Made by a program: the position numbers and the translations under genes. From NCBI RefSeq assembly GCF_000711695.1, contig NW_013546937.1:1-64000 (forward strand): DNA of 64,000 bases, given 5' to 3'. The DNA is from Tilletiaria anomala UBC 951. Taxonomy: Eukaryota; Basidiomycota; Exobasidiomycetes; Georgefischeriales; Tilletiariaceae. The notes under the pieces were generated by a model. It made no database searches. It had not been told where the DNA came from and saw only the letters and a list, made by a program, of their open reading frames with translations. Below, in pieces: positions 47,264 to 58,548 of the stretch (positions are counted from its first letter, which is position 1; every line of letters begins with the position of its first letter).

Positions 47264-50200
47264 ATGGCGAACTCTATGCATGTGGTCAGCATGGAGCAGG
47301 CCCAAGGCCCGGGCATGGGCATGGGTATGGGTATGGGCATGGGTATGGGCATGGGCATGGGCATGCGCGGGGATAATGTGGCAGTGGCCCAGCTGAGGAA
47401 TATCCTGCACCCATCAGTGCCCAAGGTGAACAAATGTCCAGAATCGAAAAGGCGCTTCGGTAATTCCATATTGACGCATCGAATTATTCCATCTTGCGCC
47501 TACGCAGACAAAGCAGTACAATTTTCCGGCAAACGCAGACACAGATACGCTGCGAAACGAGATCGACGAGTTTTTCTCGTACGTCGAAGCTCCGCAAGTT
47601 GGCGAGAACCGCGCTGCCTGGGAAGAATGGTGCGACCTGCAGAGTGCAAAGAAGCCCCCTGCAGATACGCCAGCAGCTGCAGAGGAGGATGCTCGGAGAG
47701 CACACGAAGAGTCGGCGCTTGAGTTGGACATGCTGGGTTTGAAGCTTGACCCGGACGCGTCTACATCAGCGGGCAAAAGCAGAAGCTCGTATGGTGAGCC
47801 TGTCTCTGCCCTCTTGGTATGCACGAACTATCTTATTGAACGCGTTGTGCGCTTACAGCATGGACATCGCTCCCTTCATCGGTACGCCGTCAATCCGTCG
47901 ACGCCCTTTTGACGACGCTCGAAGTCAAGGACCCGACAGTCCGTGTGAGGGCGTCGCGCGCCTTGACCTACCTCCTGCAAGGCAGCTTCGCCGATACAAC
48001 TGGACCTGAGCACCAGCTGCATTGGATCCAGGAGAACGCGCGTATGGTCCGTATGGCTGGCGGTCTCGCCGAGATATTTGGTGCATGCAAGATCGCTTGC
48101 TGGAAGCATGACTATCTCAGCTCTCTGCCTGATCATCTAGTGTCGACGGATCCAGACGAGGCGGCAAAAGGGGACGCAGCGACACCTCTGCTCACGCCTC
48201 AGTCCAAAGCAGAGTACTTGGAGGAGATCAACCTCGAACTCACTCTCTATTTTGCCCAACTGTACATCCTCGTTGAGACGGGGCGAGAAGAGGAGGAGTG
48301 GTCTGACGAGCTGAGTGAGTGTGGTCCTAGTCATGAACCTCTCACTACAGCGCCATACTGACGAGACATGTAGTGAGCCTGGATCCGCCACTCCCGATAT
48401 ACCTGTTCAATCTGGTAGCTGTCTTGCGCGAGAAGCCAGCCAAAGGGTATCCAGTCAAAAAGGTGTGTCAAAAGCGTGCCAAAGCTCAGCAGGTGTGAAA
48501 CCCCCATTGAAATCATCTACCCTGCACAGCTCCTCCTGCTCCTTTGGAAATCTCTGCTTGCCTGCTTCGGAGGCCTGGAAGACGTAGAACGCTGCAAAAA
48601 GATCGCGCGTGAGCTCGAGGGTCTGGGCCCTATGGCGGACTCAAAGCGTGAGTAGCCAATGGTCAAGCAGCAGCAACCGAGAAGAGGCTGAGGAACTTCT
48701 TCAATACCGTAGGGACGGTCACCAAGGCAACACCTTTGGACTTTCAAAGCTTCCAACAGGACATGACGACCAAGTTCCCGACATATGTCCCACCAAACAG
48801 GGCGATGGGAAGCCTGCCAGTCGACAAGCTCGCTTCGGCCATCCTGCCGATACCGCCTCGCCGCGGTTTCAGTACTGGCCAAGGTGATGGGGACATCAGG
48901 GATCTCGGTGGCGGCTTTGAAGCAACGCCGGCTCCGTCTCCTCACAATGCTACGCCCGCCCCAACGCCCCCGGCGTCGCCAAAGCCAAATAAGCAAAAGT
49001 ACCAGACCGATCAGACTAAACCGTTCATCCTTCCGTACAGTGTGACTGTGCAGGGTGGGCGAATGGTCCCATTCAGTGTCGAAGAGGCTGCGCGGCTCTA
49101 CAATAACCACATGCACATCAGCTTGGAGCTGTGGCAGATGTGGTTGCTACGGGAAGAGTGCATCCAGGATGAGAGAGGGGTCGCCGAAGGAGGAGCAACC
49201 TTCAAGGCGTTTGATCTCCCCGGTGGACCCACTTCCAGCCTCTTTAGGACTTTGCGGCAACGTAACGAGCCTTTGGCAAACAGCTTGCAGCTCAATGGCG
49301 CAGCCGAATTCGAACCATATGGCAGCGTTCCAAACGACGGCAGCTCGGACGGTTCTGATTCCTTCATCGATGTCTCGATGGGTAGCAAATCATTGAAGGG
49401 CAGAGGCGAGCCAACGCTTGCTTTGCTGCAAGTTATCGAAAGCGAACTTGATGTTGAGATCAAGAAGATCGAGTCCGACCACAGTCTCGCGGTTCTTGAC
49501 AGCACGCGATACGTCACTACCATCGCTAAACTATGTCAGGTTCGAGCCGACGTACGCCGGTTGCAGCGGGTCGAACAGCTTTACTGGGCGGTGCTTCCAA
49601 ACCTGCAAAGCTCGGTCATTGTCTTGCTCAAGCTCCTGCTTGCCACAGTGACCGCGCAGACAAGCACAAACAGCCCGCACGCACGCGCCGTGGCGGAAGG
49701 CGTCTCGCCCGATGAAGCGCCACCGCCTACGCTTGAGGACATCGACGTCGCACGCCATCGCGAGATTACGTCCAAGGCTGTCAGTGCAATCCTTGTGCTC
49801 TGCCTAAAATGGTTCAAAGCAAGTCACGCCATGAAGTTCCATTACCTCTCTCAACTCCTGGTCGATTCCAATTGTTTGCTGCTCATCCTCAAGATGTTCG
49901 GACTGCAGGAAGTCGCAAATTCGGTCAAATCTATCAATGAGGCGGAGCAGTTCAATTTCTTCAAATACTGCGAGACTTTCTGTGGAAGGAATCCACGGCT
50001 TCCCCAACCTGAAGACTCGGTCATCCTCCGCTCGAATCGTGGCGGTGCATCGGCCATCGCAGGCAGCCCCAACGAGCAGCTTAACATGACCAATAGCGGA
50101 GACGAGATCGAATACATCTCGGACTATTCGTGGCGCAACTTTTTCTCGAGCATCAATTTCACGCGCATCTTACAGAAGCTCACGAAGCGACGCGTACACC

Positions 50201-51380
50201 GCATACTCTTGCTCGTACAGTATAAGAGCTCGGCCATCCTCAAGCGCACGCTGAAAGTAAATCATCCCCAGCTTCAGCTGTATGCTCTCAAGGTTATCAA
50301 AAGTCAGGTACCTTTCTGCGGGCGCAAATGGAGGCAGTCCAATATGAAAGTGATCACAGCCATCTATCTCAATTGTCGGCCCGATCTGCGCGACGAGTGG
50401 CTTGCGGGAGCGGACGTCGATGCCGATGTAGACGTGTCATTGCCGCAAGAGCAGGCCTTGCGCTCACTACTCAAGTTCTATAATGCATCCAGATCTGGCA
50501 GTGGCACAGGCGGCAAATCCGGACAGGGTCAAGGAGCAATTGCGGCGCAGAACGCGGATGGAGGTCGAGGGGCACCCACAGGCGAAACGCATGATAGCGA
50601 AGCAGCACAGCCCATGTCGCCTGGGAGGTCTCCTAACGTCAGTTTCTTCGACAGTGACGTTCTGCCGCCCGTGCGACGCAATGCGGAGAGCACTGCAGGT
50701 ACACTCCGCTACATCCCAGACGACGTCGTCGAGGGGTACTTGGACTCGTATGAGGACGTGCTGGGCGAGGTCTTCGGAGAAGGTGAACCAACGGATGGAT
50801 GGAGCAGCGGCAAGTGGGGCTTGACGAAACACGGCTCCGAGACCGCCTGGGCTCGCCTGGGTGAAATTCTCGGCGACTCAGACTCGATCAGCGATAGCGA
50901 GTCGATCGCATCGATCGGTGACCTTGGTCTGCATGACGGTGCTGGTAGCGCGGGCGGCGAAGCGGGCGAAGGGGAACCGAGGCTGCGCGATGAGAACATG
51001 AACGAGTGGGAGCATCTCAGTCCGAAGGAGATGAAATTCCTCGCCAACAGCGCTCCTCCCCAACCTGGCTCTCCGCTCGCAGAGCGAGGCATGCGCCGCC
51101 GGCAGTCTAGCAATGGCTGTTCTGGCACCGGCAGCAGGTCCAATTCGCTTTCGTCGCCGTTGCGTCCTGTTCTGCCTTTTGGCCTGGACGACCTGTCGAC
51201 CGACGATGCACTGGCGGTGGAAGATGAGCCGGAACCGTTTGCGCCGCAGCCATTGCCCCAGCCGAAAGAAGGCGGCATTGACGAGGTGAGCAGTCCTGCA
51301 GCACTTCCCATGCTGCCGCTCGAGTTTCCATCTGACCACATGCCTCTTCTGCGCAGGTTGAACACATCTTTGGCACGTAA
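47264..51380 (+). CDS. FAR11: STRIPAK component FAR11 / STRIP (N1221 and DUF3402)
   Basis: Scaffold of the striatin-interacting phosphatase and kinase complex, linked to cell fusion, pheromone arrest, TORC2 and polarity. Seven exons: 47264-47425, 47508-47793, 47859-48314, 48374-48462, 48530-48647, 48713-51285 and 51357-51380; 1235 residues. Residues 14-35 hold a (Gly-Met)9 run. The N1221 domain follows: KQYNFPANADTDTLRNEIDE, RASRALTYLLQGSF, WIQENARMVRMAGGL, MSLDPPLPIYLFNLVAVLRE, then KATPLDFQSF and KFPTYVPP. The conserved DUF3402 part has LKVIKSQVPFCGRKWRQSN and CRPDLRDEWL. The 3' exon encodes VEHIFGT and stop. Without the last splice the frame stays open to 51570 and gives an unrelated end. 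The exon 5 to 6 acceptor was chosen at 48712 because nearer AGs would leave an intron under 30 nt. Confidence 0.93.
47311..47364 (+). repeat. Coding hexanucleotide repeat, (GGGCAT/GGGTAT)9
   Basis: Nine 6-bp units encode (Gly-Met)9 near the N-terminus of FAR11. The C/T alternation between units shows imperfect but recent expansion; a simple repeat of this kind is expected to vary in length. Confidence 0.9.
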
Positions 51381-51621
51381 ACTGGAATTTTCGCAGCGCG
51401 ATACGCTGTTACGCCAGCGCAGCTGTATGCTAAGGGTACAAGTGTATGCGACACTTATTGCAAGGGGTCTTGTCAGCAGCAGGAAAAGAAAGGGCGGGGG
51501 CCGCGTCTATGATACATGGAGGGTCGCCCACAGCAATGAAAGCGGCGGATCGCTTGCTTCCCATCACTGAGCTCCCACAGGAAGAAAATTGGCGGAACGG
51601 CTGTGCTTGAAACCTTGATTG

Positions 51622-52561
51622 TCATCGCTGACTGAGCGGAGAGCGAGCGCAAAGCTAAAAAAAGAGGGCGGCATAAGGTGTCAACGCAACGGAAGGAAAG
51701 GATGGGGATTTTGGTACGCTCCACGCTTCCGTGCTCACCCAGCGGAGAGTCACGTCAATGTTTACTTGGTTCTTGCTCGAGATACTGTAGCAGCTTACCT
51801 CGCGACCGGTGATCGTGTCGAGCCGCCTGGAGTGATCAGGGAATGCGGATAGCGTCAAAACACGATCAGCTTTGTGTTCATGCGCGTGATTCGACGAATG
51901 CCATACGAGCGAGCGCGAGCTGGGTACTCACATAACACGGATGACGTCATCCACGTGCGCTGCACTGGCAACATCATTCTTGGTCGCTAGCACGAGTAAA
52001 GGTATACCAGCCAGCTGCGGTCGCGAGATCAGTGCGTGGAGCTCATCCGTTGCGATGACCCATGGGTTGTGCAAGTGCATACTGGTGGGGCCAGAATCAG
52101 CGCCACCACTATCGCCCGCGCCAGTGGAAGCCTCTTTGCTGATCCCATCCGCACCATCGCCATTGTCAGATGGTAGCGGCAGTGCCGAGTCTACGACAAA
52201 GACAACCGCGGACACTCCGCGACAATATCGTTCCCACATGTTTCGGAATCTTGGCTGGCCTCTGTAGAAGATAAGGAAGGAGCGACCGGTGTCTCAGCTC
52301 GTTGTATCGCTTGTAACAAAGTGAAAGAGAAAGAACAACGTACCCGATATCCCAAACCTTGATGGTGGTATTCCCGCTCGATACTTTGCGCATGTTGAAT
52401 CCAATCGTAGGCACCATCTCGGTGCTGAATTGTCCCAAGCTAAGCAGGTTCACCAGCGACGTCTTGCCTGCGGATTGTAGGCCGACAACGCATATCTCGA
52501 GGTGTTTGGAGAAGAGCAGAGATCGAAAGAATTGGATGATGGAATTCAGGATGGAGGTCAT
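51622..52561 (-). CDS. ARL8: ARL8 small GTPase, lysosome/vacuole-type
   Basis: ARF-like GTPase that in animals and plants drives lysosome positioning and vesicle transport. Exons 52561-52344, 52261-51932, 51826-51739 and 51654-51622 give 222 residues versus 186 in human. N-terminal amphipathic segment [17 protein letters not shown]-loop GLQSAGKTS (residues 27-35); [11 protein letters not shown] switch [21 protein letters not shown] switch II; LATKND (G4); CYSIS (G5). A roughly 40-residue acidic, Gly/Ser-rich insert follows VVDSA, before the [16 protein letters not shown] helix. The last exon ends [10 protein letters not shown], preceded by a TTTTTTTAG acceptor. No N-terminal myristoylation glycine at position 2 (Thr2), as for ARL8 orthologues. 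Confidence 0.94.
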
Positions 52562-53607
52562 CTTGGACAGCGATCACACGCTATCGATGCCGCCTTTGCG
52601 AGTGTTATATGAGGCTTCGATCTGGCGTAATGCGGCTCTTTCTTTGATAGGATATTTGCTGGATCGTTATACGGCCCTGCCTGCAGGCCTGTCCTCGTCG
52701 TATGCCTTGTTGCTGGCGATGACTACCGTCAGGATGACACGCCTCGCTCTGTGAACCTGGCGCGTCTCTTGGCGAGTGGAACGCATTCAAGTCATCGATC
52801 GTTCGCTCAGACGGCCTATCCCGGCGTCGAGCGGAAGAAGCGTTAGCATTCGGGTGTTTACCCGGTCGATATTGACGACAGATTGACACTCGAGGGTGCA
52901 GAGGATGCGATGCGGGTCGCAATCTTGCCCGATACCGTGAGGGCTAAAACGTTGGTTGGCGGTGGCTGTTCGTATCCGTTGTTGCTGCTAGATGGCCATC
53001 CTGACTCAGGTTCTTGCTGTGTTGCAAGATGTGTGTGTGCATGTAAGTAACCCTATTAAGGTCCAATGCCAGCCTGTCAACAATAGAGATGAGAGCGACC
53101 TGCCACCTCATCTGTCACGGATTTAGATGGGCATTCGCCTCCAGCGTGACAGAGAGTGGCGCTGCGGTCTTGCGCTGTGCCTTTGCCAAACACGACCACT
53201 AGAGTGTACTTGCTGACGATTCAACCTTGACCGCTGTAGCATATGCAAACGGCCAGAATGCTTCGCCTCAATCCAGGGAGCTACGATCGACTCGCATTCG
53301 TACCAAGCAGCAGACATTGGATCCTCTTCATTTTGATATTCCAAGCCCATAGCACCCCGTCAACCAAGCGTGTTTGCTGAGGAGTTCCGTGCTGATCTGA
53401 TCGCGTGACGCCATCATCGAATCGAAAGCCAACCGGAGCGCAACAACAGACTCAGCTTTCGACCCGAATCATCTACGTACCCGCGCGAGACACTCCGGTC
53501 TCCAACTCGAGCCGTCCCTCTCTTCGTTTCGAGCACTCACATCAACCCGCTCGCATATTCGGGAGCTTGTTGCGCCTTCGGTGCGCAGCATATCTAGTCC
53601 CAGCAAG
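52562..53607. other. Divergent promoter, ARL8 and UBC8
   Basis: 1046 bp without a supported gene. Short frames only (the longest are about 130 codons). It may hold separate promoters for the two genes. Confidence 0.55.
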
Positions 53608-54250
53608 ATGAGCTCGCCCAAGAGACGGATCGAGACGGATGTCATGAAGCTGCTCATGAGTGACTACGAGATAACGCTCGTGAACGACAACATGCAGGAG
53701 TTTTACGTGCGGTTCCATGGGCCAGCAGAGAGTACGTGAGATGCACTGACAGCAAATTCATGGCTCGCGGGTTGACACAGCTCCCGATCTGCTAATCACA
53801 GCGCCATTTGAGGGAGGAGTGTGGAAAGTGCACGTCGAACTACCCGATCAATATCCATACAAGTCTCCTTCGATCGGTTTCATGAACCGCATCTTCCACC
53901 CGAACATCGACGAGTTATCAGGCTCAGTCTGTCTGGACGTGATCAATCAGACCTGGTCGCCAATGTTCGACATGATCAACATCTTCGAAGTCTTTCTGCC
54001 GCAGCTGCTGCGATATCCAAACCCAACGGATCCGCTCAACGGCGAGGCTGCTGCGCTGCTCATGCGCGAGCCAAAGAACTACGACGCAAAGGTCAAGGAG
54101 TACGTCAGGAAGTATGCGACAAAGGAGAGCGCAGACGCTGTTGGCGCGGAGGACGGCGAGGATGGGGAAGGCGAAGAGAGCGAGGAAGAAGAGATGAGCG
54201 ACGTGGGCAGCTTCAGCGAGGAAGAAGCTGCAGGCGACATGGAGTTATGA
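53608..54250 (+). CDS. UBC8: Ubiquitin-conjugating enzyme E2, UBC8/UBE2H type
   Basis: Two exons, 53608-53731 and 53802-54250, giving 190 residues. Starts [21 protein letters not shown], the class signature. The E2 fold includes [18 protein letters not shown], the HPN motif (residues 74-76), and catalytic Cys85 in [15 protein letters not shown]. The C-terminal tail is strongly acidic (about 35 residues of Glu/Asp with [11 protein letters not shown]), as in UBE2H and yeast Ubc8, which act with the GID/CTLH E3 ligase on gluconeogenic enzymes. The tail may aid E3 or histone contact. The ORF frame would otherwise start past the intron, so exon 1 is needed for the N-terminal helix. Very well supported. 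Confidence 0.95.
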
Positions 54251-54767
54251 TGATCTTGCGCCTGCTTCGCCTCATCTCAGTCACCCAACCTATCTCCGCT
54301 GTGGCATGACTCGACAAACCCGCACACCACCCCCCGTCTCATCTCGGCATTATCCCCACTCTTCGACACGACCAGCACATACAGCATGTTCCCGTACACC
54401 GCGCACACCACAAGGTGTAACTTGCTCCATAGCCCTCACACTACGTTCTCCACCCAAGTTTGTCGGTCAGGCCGTGCTTCATCAACTCGCATGCGTTCGA
54501 GGTTCGCCCGACCCGCAGTCGCTGTCAACCTCTTCACGTTGCGTCCCGCTACGATCCCCCGCCTTACAGAGGCCGTCTGACGCGTGACCTGCTTCACACC
54601 CCATCCACGACTTTCAATCCTGTTGTACTCTCTTCACAGCTTGGTAATGAGACGATACTGATATACGAATGTTGCAGCGACCAGCTGTCCTTGACATTTT
54701 AACGCTACAACGTTGATACCTTGGCGCAGAGCAACTCGTCGGAGTCCATGAATTCCCAGCGTGCCGA
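54251..54767. other. Convergent intergenic, UBC8 and HPM1
   Basis: 517 bp, mostly 3' UTRs. Unsupported frames only. Confidence 0.6.
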
Positions 54768-56407
54768 TCACGCCCAACCAACACTCAGAACGACACGGCC
54801 GACTCCCTGTTGTACCCGGTCGATCTCCTCCACCCACCCAGTTGCATCTACCTCTCCGCTCTTATGGATCTCGCCAGGGTCGGAAGCCCGCTGATGTGAG
54901 ATCACTGCTTGCTTGAGCGCCTGCACGCCACCTCCGACTCCAAAGTACAGGACCTTGGCAGCTACGAGGCAAAGTGTGGATGAAGGGTGCCGTGGCTGCT
55001 GCTCGATCCTCGCGGCTCTCTCGCTCAGATATGTGCTCTCAAGATATCGCGAGACGCGCTGCGCGGAGGCAGAGGAGGCGAGCGGCGAGGAGCGTCGGCT
55101 GCACTCGGAGAGCAGTTGGACGAGCGACGGCAGTGAGTCGAGCGAGTAGATTGTCTCAGATGTCAAGATCAAATCGTATGGTGCTAGAGAAGATGGAACT
55201 GCAGTCGCCATCATCGCTGTAGGCATGTTGGATGCGTCTGGCATTGTTGCCCAACGTGCGGCTTGCAACCCGGCCCAATCACCAGCAAAGAAACGCAGCG
55301 TGATTCCGCGTGAATTGAGTGCTTGAAGGAAAGCAGAGAGAAGGTCCGGGTGAATGGGAACCTCGGCGGCTTCCTCGCCGTTCGCTGTCCAGTTTGAGGC
55401 GGTAGAGCTGGTTGTAGATTCGTCGTCGTTGCTCTTCTTGGCTTTGCTCGGTGCTATCGGGTACTTCTCTCGGATCAAGGCAGCGGCGTCTGAGAAATAC
55501 CAGGCTAGCACGAGATTGGGCACTGTCACCTGCAGGTGCCCCGATGATGTCGCGATCAGCGGCGCAGAGGGCTATATTCTGAGGGCGTGCACGACTCACC
55601 AGCTGCAGCACCTGCAAATTGTAGTCGAGAAGAAACAGCTCTGTCTTGCCCTTCTCAAGCTCCGACGACCGTGCAGACTTTTCGTTCAAAAGAAGGCTCA
55701 GCAGAAAGGCAGACGGCAAGGCCGTGCCACAGCCAATATCCAGGATAGATGCACCGTGCAGATGGTGTTTTGCACCTTCACCATTTCCAAAGCGGTCATG
55801 AAGCACGGAAATGAGATCCATCGAGCATTCCCACGTCTTGAGACCCCCCTCGTATACACCCGGTGTCAAGTCGGTGTTCGCATCAATGGCTTCTACATGT
55901 CGAGAGTCCGAACTGCCGAATCTTTCAGAACCGAAGGCTTCAGTTTCGTCTTCATCGTTGTCGGCATCAATGTGGGCGGTAAGGAGCTGGAACCGCGCAT
56001 CGAACAGATCACGCCTGCGAAGTATCACCCAGTCTTCCTTGACGGCAGACGGATCCGAGGGTCCATTTTCAGGGGCCTGAGACGGACCATGGGCAAAGGC
56101 CGAAGACTTGCGCAGAGGCACCGATAGGGAAGAAAAGGAGAGACGAGGTGGAAAGTATTCAAGCTGGCATGGGAGAACGCCCGTGATGCAATGTTAGAAT
56201 ACAATAATCATCAACACTGCTAGCGGTCGATTCACTAACAAGCTCTTCTAATGGAATCTCCAGACATTTTGCTTTCCCCTTTGCCTTGTCGGATTTTGCT
56301 GCTTGAGACACGGAGCCGAGCTGGGCGGATGTGGACGGCCCATGAGGGCCAAGAGCATCAGAGGACTCGTCCAGCTCCTCGTTGGCGAAATCGAATGCAA
56401 ACGACAT
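54768..56407 (-). CDS. HPM1: Protein-histidine methyltransferase HPM1 (METTL18 type)
   Basis: SAM-dependent methyltransferase; yeast Hpm1 methylates His243 of ribosomal protein Rpl3. Exons 56407-56240, 56163-55600 and 55529-54768 give 497 residues. The start MSFAFDFANEELDE resembles the yeast N-terminus MSFSFGF. Motif I is ILDIGCGTALPSAFLL; the acidic post-I segment is LFLLDYNLQVLQL joined to VTVPNLVLAWYF. The splice in that position restores a typical methyltransferase pattern. YDLILTSETIYSLDSLPSL follows. The C-terminal part has a Gly-rich VLYFGVGGG and ends in RVVLSVGWA. Intron 1 has donor GTTAGT. Several Ser/Ala-rich inserts make it longer than the yeast protein. It is divergent from DOM34. 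Confidence 0.9.
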
Positions 56408-56866
56408 TTTGACCCGGGTAAAAGAGTGACTCGGTGCACTTTATACTTGCAAGGAAAGTCTCCAGCGGGTAGGTGCTCTGATAATGCACAGGTGGCTCGG
56501 GATAACATGAGAGAAGCCAGCCTGTAGTGAGCCCCTACTAGCATGGAGTTGATGTTGATGTGGGGAGGTCACAAAGACGTGAAAAAGTTGAGCGCCGCAG
56601 CCCAAAAATCTCTTGGTCGTTGTGACGTGAGCCTCACCAACGAGTGATGCCTGAGTGCTGGTGACGTTTTGTTGGTCCATTGAGGACATAGCTCATCCAC
56701 TTGTGAGGCTGCCGTGGTTCATGGTTTACCATGCTTCGTCAATGATGAAAAATTGCCCCTTCTTGTCGCTCAGAGCTGGATAAATCCGACGCTTCCAGCG
56801 CTCGTCTCCGTGTACGCTTCAGGTTGGTCACCGAAACAACGCTGTTAGCAGCGCAAACTTACAAGC
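56408..56866. other. Divergent promoter, HPM1 and DOM34
   Basis: 459 bp between the start codons of two translation-linked genes. No recognised box; the stretch is free of long frames. Confidence 0.65.
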
Positions 56867-58361
56867 ATGAAGGTCACATCACGGCATCTGGAGCGAGACG
56901 GGTCGGGCAAAGTGACCTTGATTCCTGAGGAAGAGTGAGTGTTTGAAGCCGCCAAGTGGCACTTCATGCTGAATATATCCTATGCACCGGAATTGTGAAC
57001 GATAGTGAGGACATGTACCACTTGTACAATCTCATCGAGCAGGGCGATTCCATCCGTGCTGCTGCTGTCCGACGGGTCCAATCTGAATCAAGCACCGGCT
57101 CGATAGAGTCACACAGAGTTAAATTGAATCTCACTATCCAAGTCACAAAAGTGTCCTTTGACGCTACTGGATCCTCCGCGCCGCCAGACCCGCTAACAGG
57201 GTCGACGTCAGCTGCTAATGGTACACAAGATGATGTGGCTGCAACCTCCTCAGCAGGCGCGCTGGGCGGCGGCTCGGGAGGAGATGGTGTCACATTGCAA
57301 GTCTCTGGAAGGGTCGTCGAAGAGAACCAGCACGTCAAGATGGGAGCATTCCATACTCTTGACCTTGAGTGCAACCGACCGCTCACAATCACAAAGGAGA
57401 CATGGGATTCCGTGCATCTGGAGCGGTTGCAAGAAAGTTCTGACGTAGGGCAAAGGGCAGAAGTCGGAGCGGTGGTGTTGGGAGAGGGTAAGTCCATGAT
57501 GACGGTTGAGTTCGTGCTTCGAAGAGGTATGCTGACTATCATGCTCTCCAAGGGACGGCAATTGTGTGCTTGCTAACGGAACACATGACCGTCGTGCGGC
57601 AACGGATAGACGTTCCTGTTCCTCGAAAGCGAAAAGGGTTGCCCACATCTTCAGCGGACAAAGCGACTGGGCGATTTTACGCGCAGGTCTACAACGCAGT
57701 GCTTAAGCTCTTGCAGCTTCCAGCCATTCGCTTGATTATCCTTGCAAGTCCAGGATTCACCAAGGACAGCGTATACGATTTTCTTCTGGCCGAGGCGACA
57801 AAGCGAGGCGACAAGGCGCTAATAGGCAGCGAATCGAAGCGTAAGCTGATCAAGATCCACTGCAACAGTCCACATCTCCACTCCCTCATGGAGGTAATAC
57901 GCAGTCCGGAGGTCAGCGCACAACTGAAGGACACCAAATTTGCGCGCGAAGGTGCGCTGCTCGACAAATTCATGCGTATGCTCTCGTCCGATGAGCACCG
58001 CGCTTGGTACGGCGAGAAGCACGTGTTGCTCGCCGCATCGCGGGGAGCCATCGGCACGCTACTCATCTCCGACGGCCTCTTCCGATCAGCTGACCCGGCG
58101 AGGCGGAAAATCTTCGTGCAGCTCGTAGAGGACGTGCGCGCGCTAGGTGGTGAGACAGCTATCTTCAGCTCACTGCATGAAAGCGGTCGTCAACTCAACG
58201 GCCTTACGGGCATCGCCGCCATCCTCACGTTCCCGCTCGACATCGAGATGGTAGAAGAGGAGGAGAGAGAAGCGGCCAAGGCGGAGGCTAGCAAGGCGAA
58301 AACCGATGCAACGGACGAGGATGGCCATCCGCCACTTAGACCGAACCCGAACCTGTCTTAG
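56867..58361 (+). CDS. DOM34: Ribosome rescue factor DOM34 / Pelota
   Basis: Homologue of eRF1 that, with Hbs1, splits stalled ribosomes in no-go and non-stop decay. Exons 56867-56934, 57006-57487 and 57553-58361 give 452 residues (human 385). Starts [20 protein letters not shown], then [20 protein letters not shown] and QSESSTGSI, all Pelota-specific. The middle domain carries PRKRKG and [16 protein letters not shown]. The C-terminal domain has [22 protein letters not shown], and [22 protein letters not shown]. As in other Pelota proteins no GGQ motif is seen, in line with its lack of peptide release activity. A Ser/Gly/Ala-rich insert of about 30 residues lies in the N-terminal domain, and an acidic, Lys/Ala-rich tail extends the end. 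Confidence 0.95.
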
Positions 58362-58548
58362 CGTGTCATATATGTGCTTCGTGGTCTCTTCATATCGTAA
58401 TGTTGCGGACCGGCCGCTCAACCCTCATTCGTTTACATGGATACTTGCAGACAGCACTAGAGATACAGAACAGACGTCAATTGCTTAGCAAGAGCAAAGA
58501 AATGCAAAGGGAAGAAGGAAAATTGCAAAGGACCAAAAGAAAAGCCTT

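Noticed and set aside
48736-51570. Treating the long FAR11 exon as a separate 944-residue gene
   Set aside because: It lacks an ATG at its start, and five upstream exons complete the N1221 domain; its end lies past the conserved final splice site.
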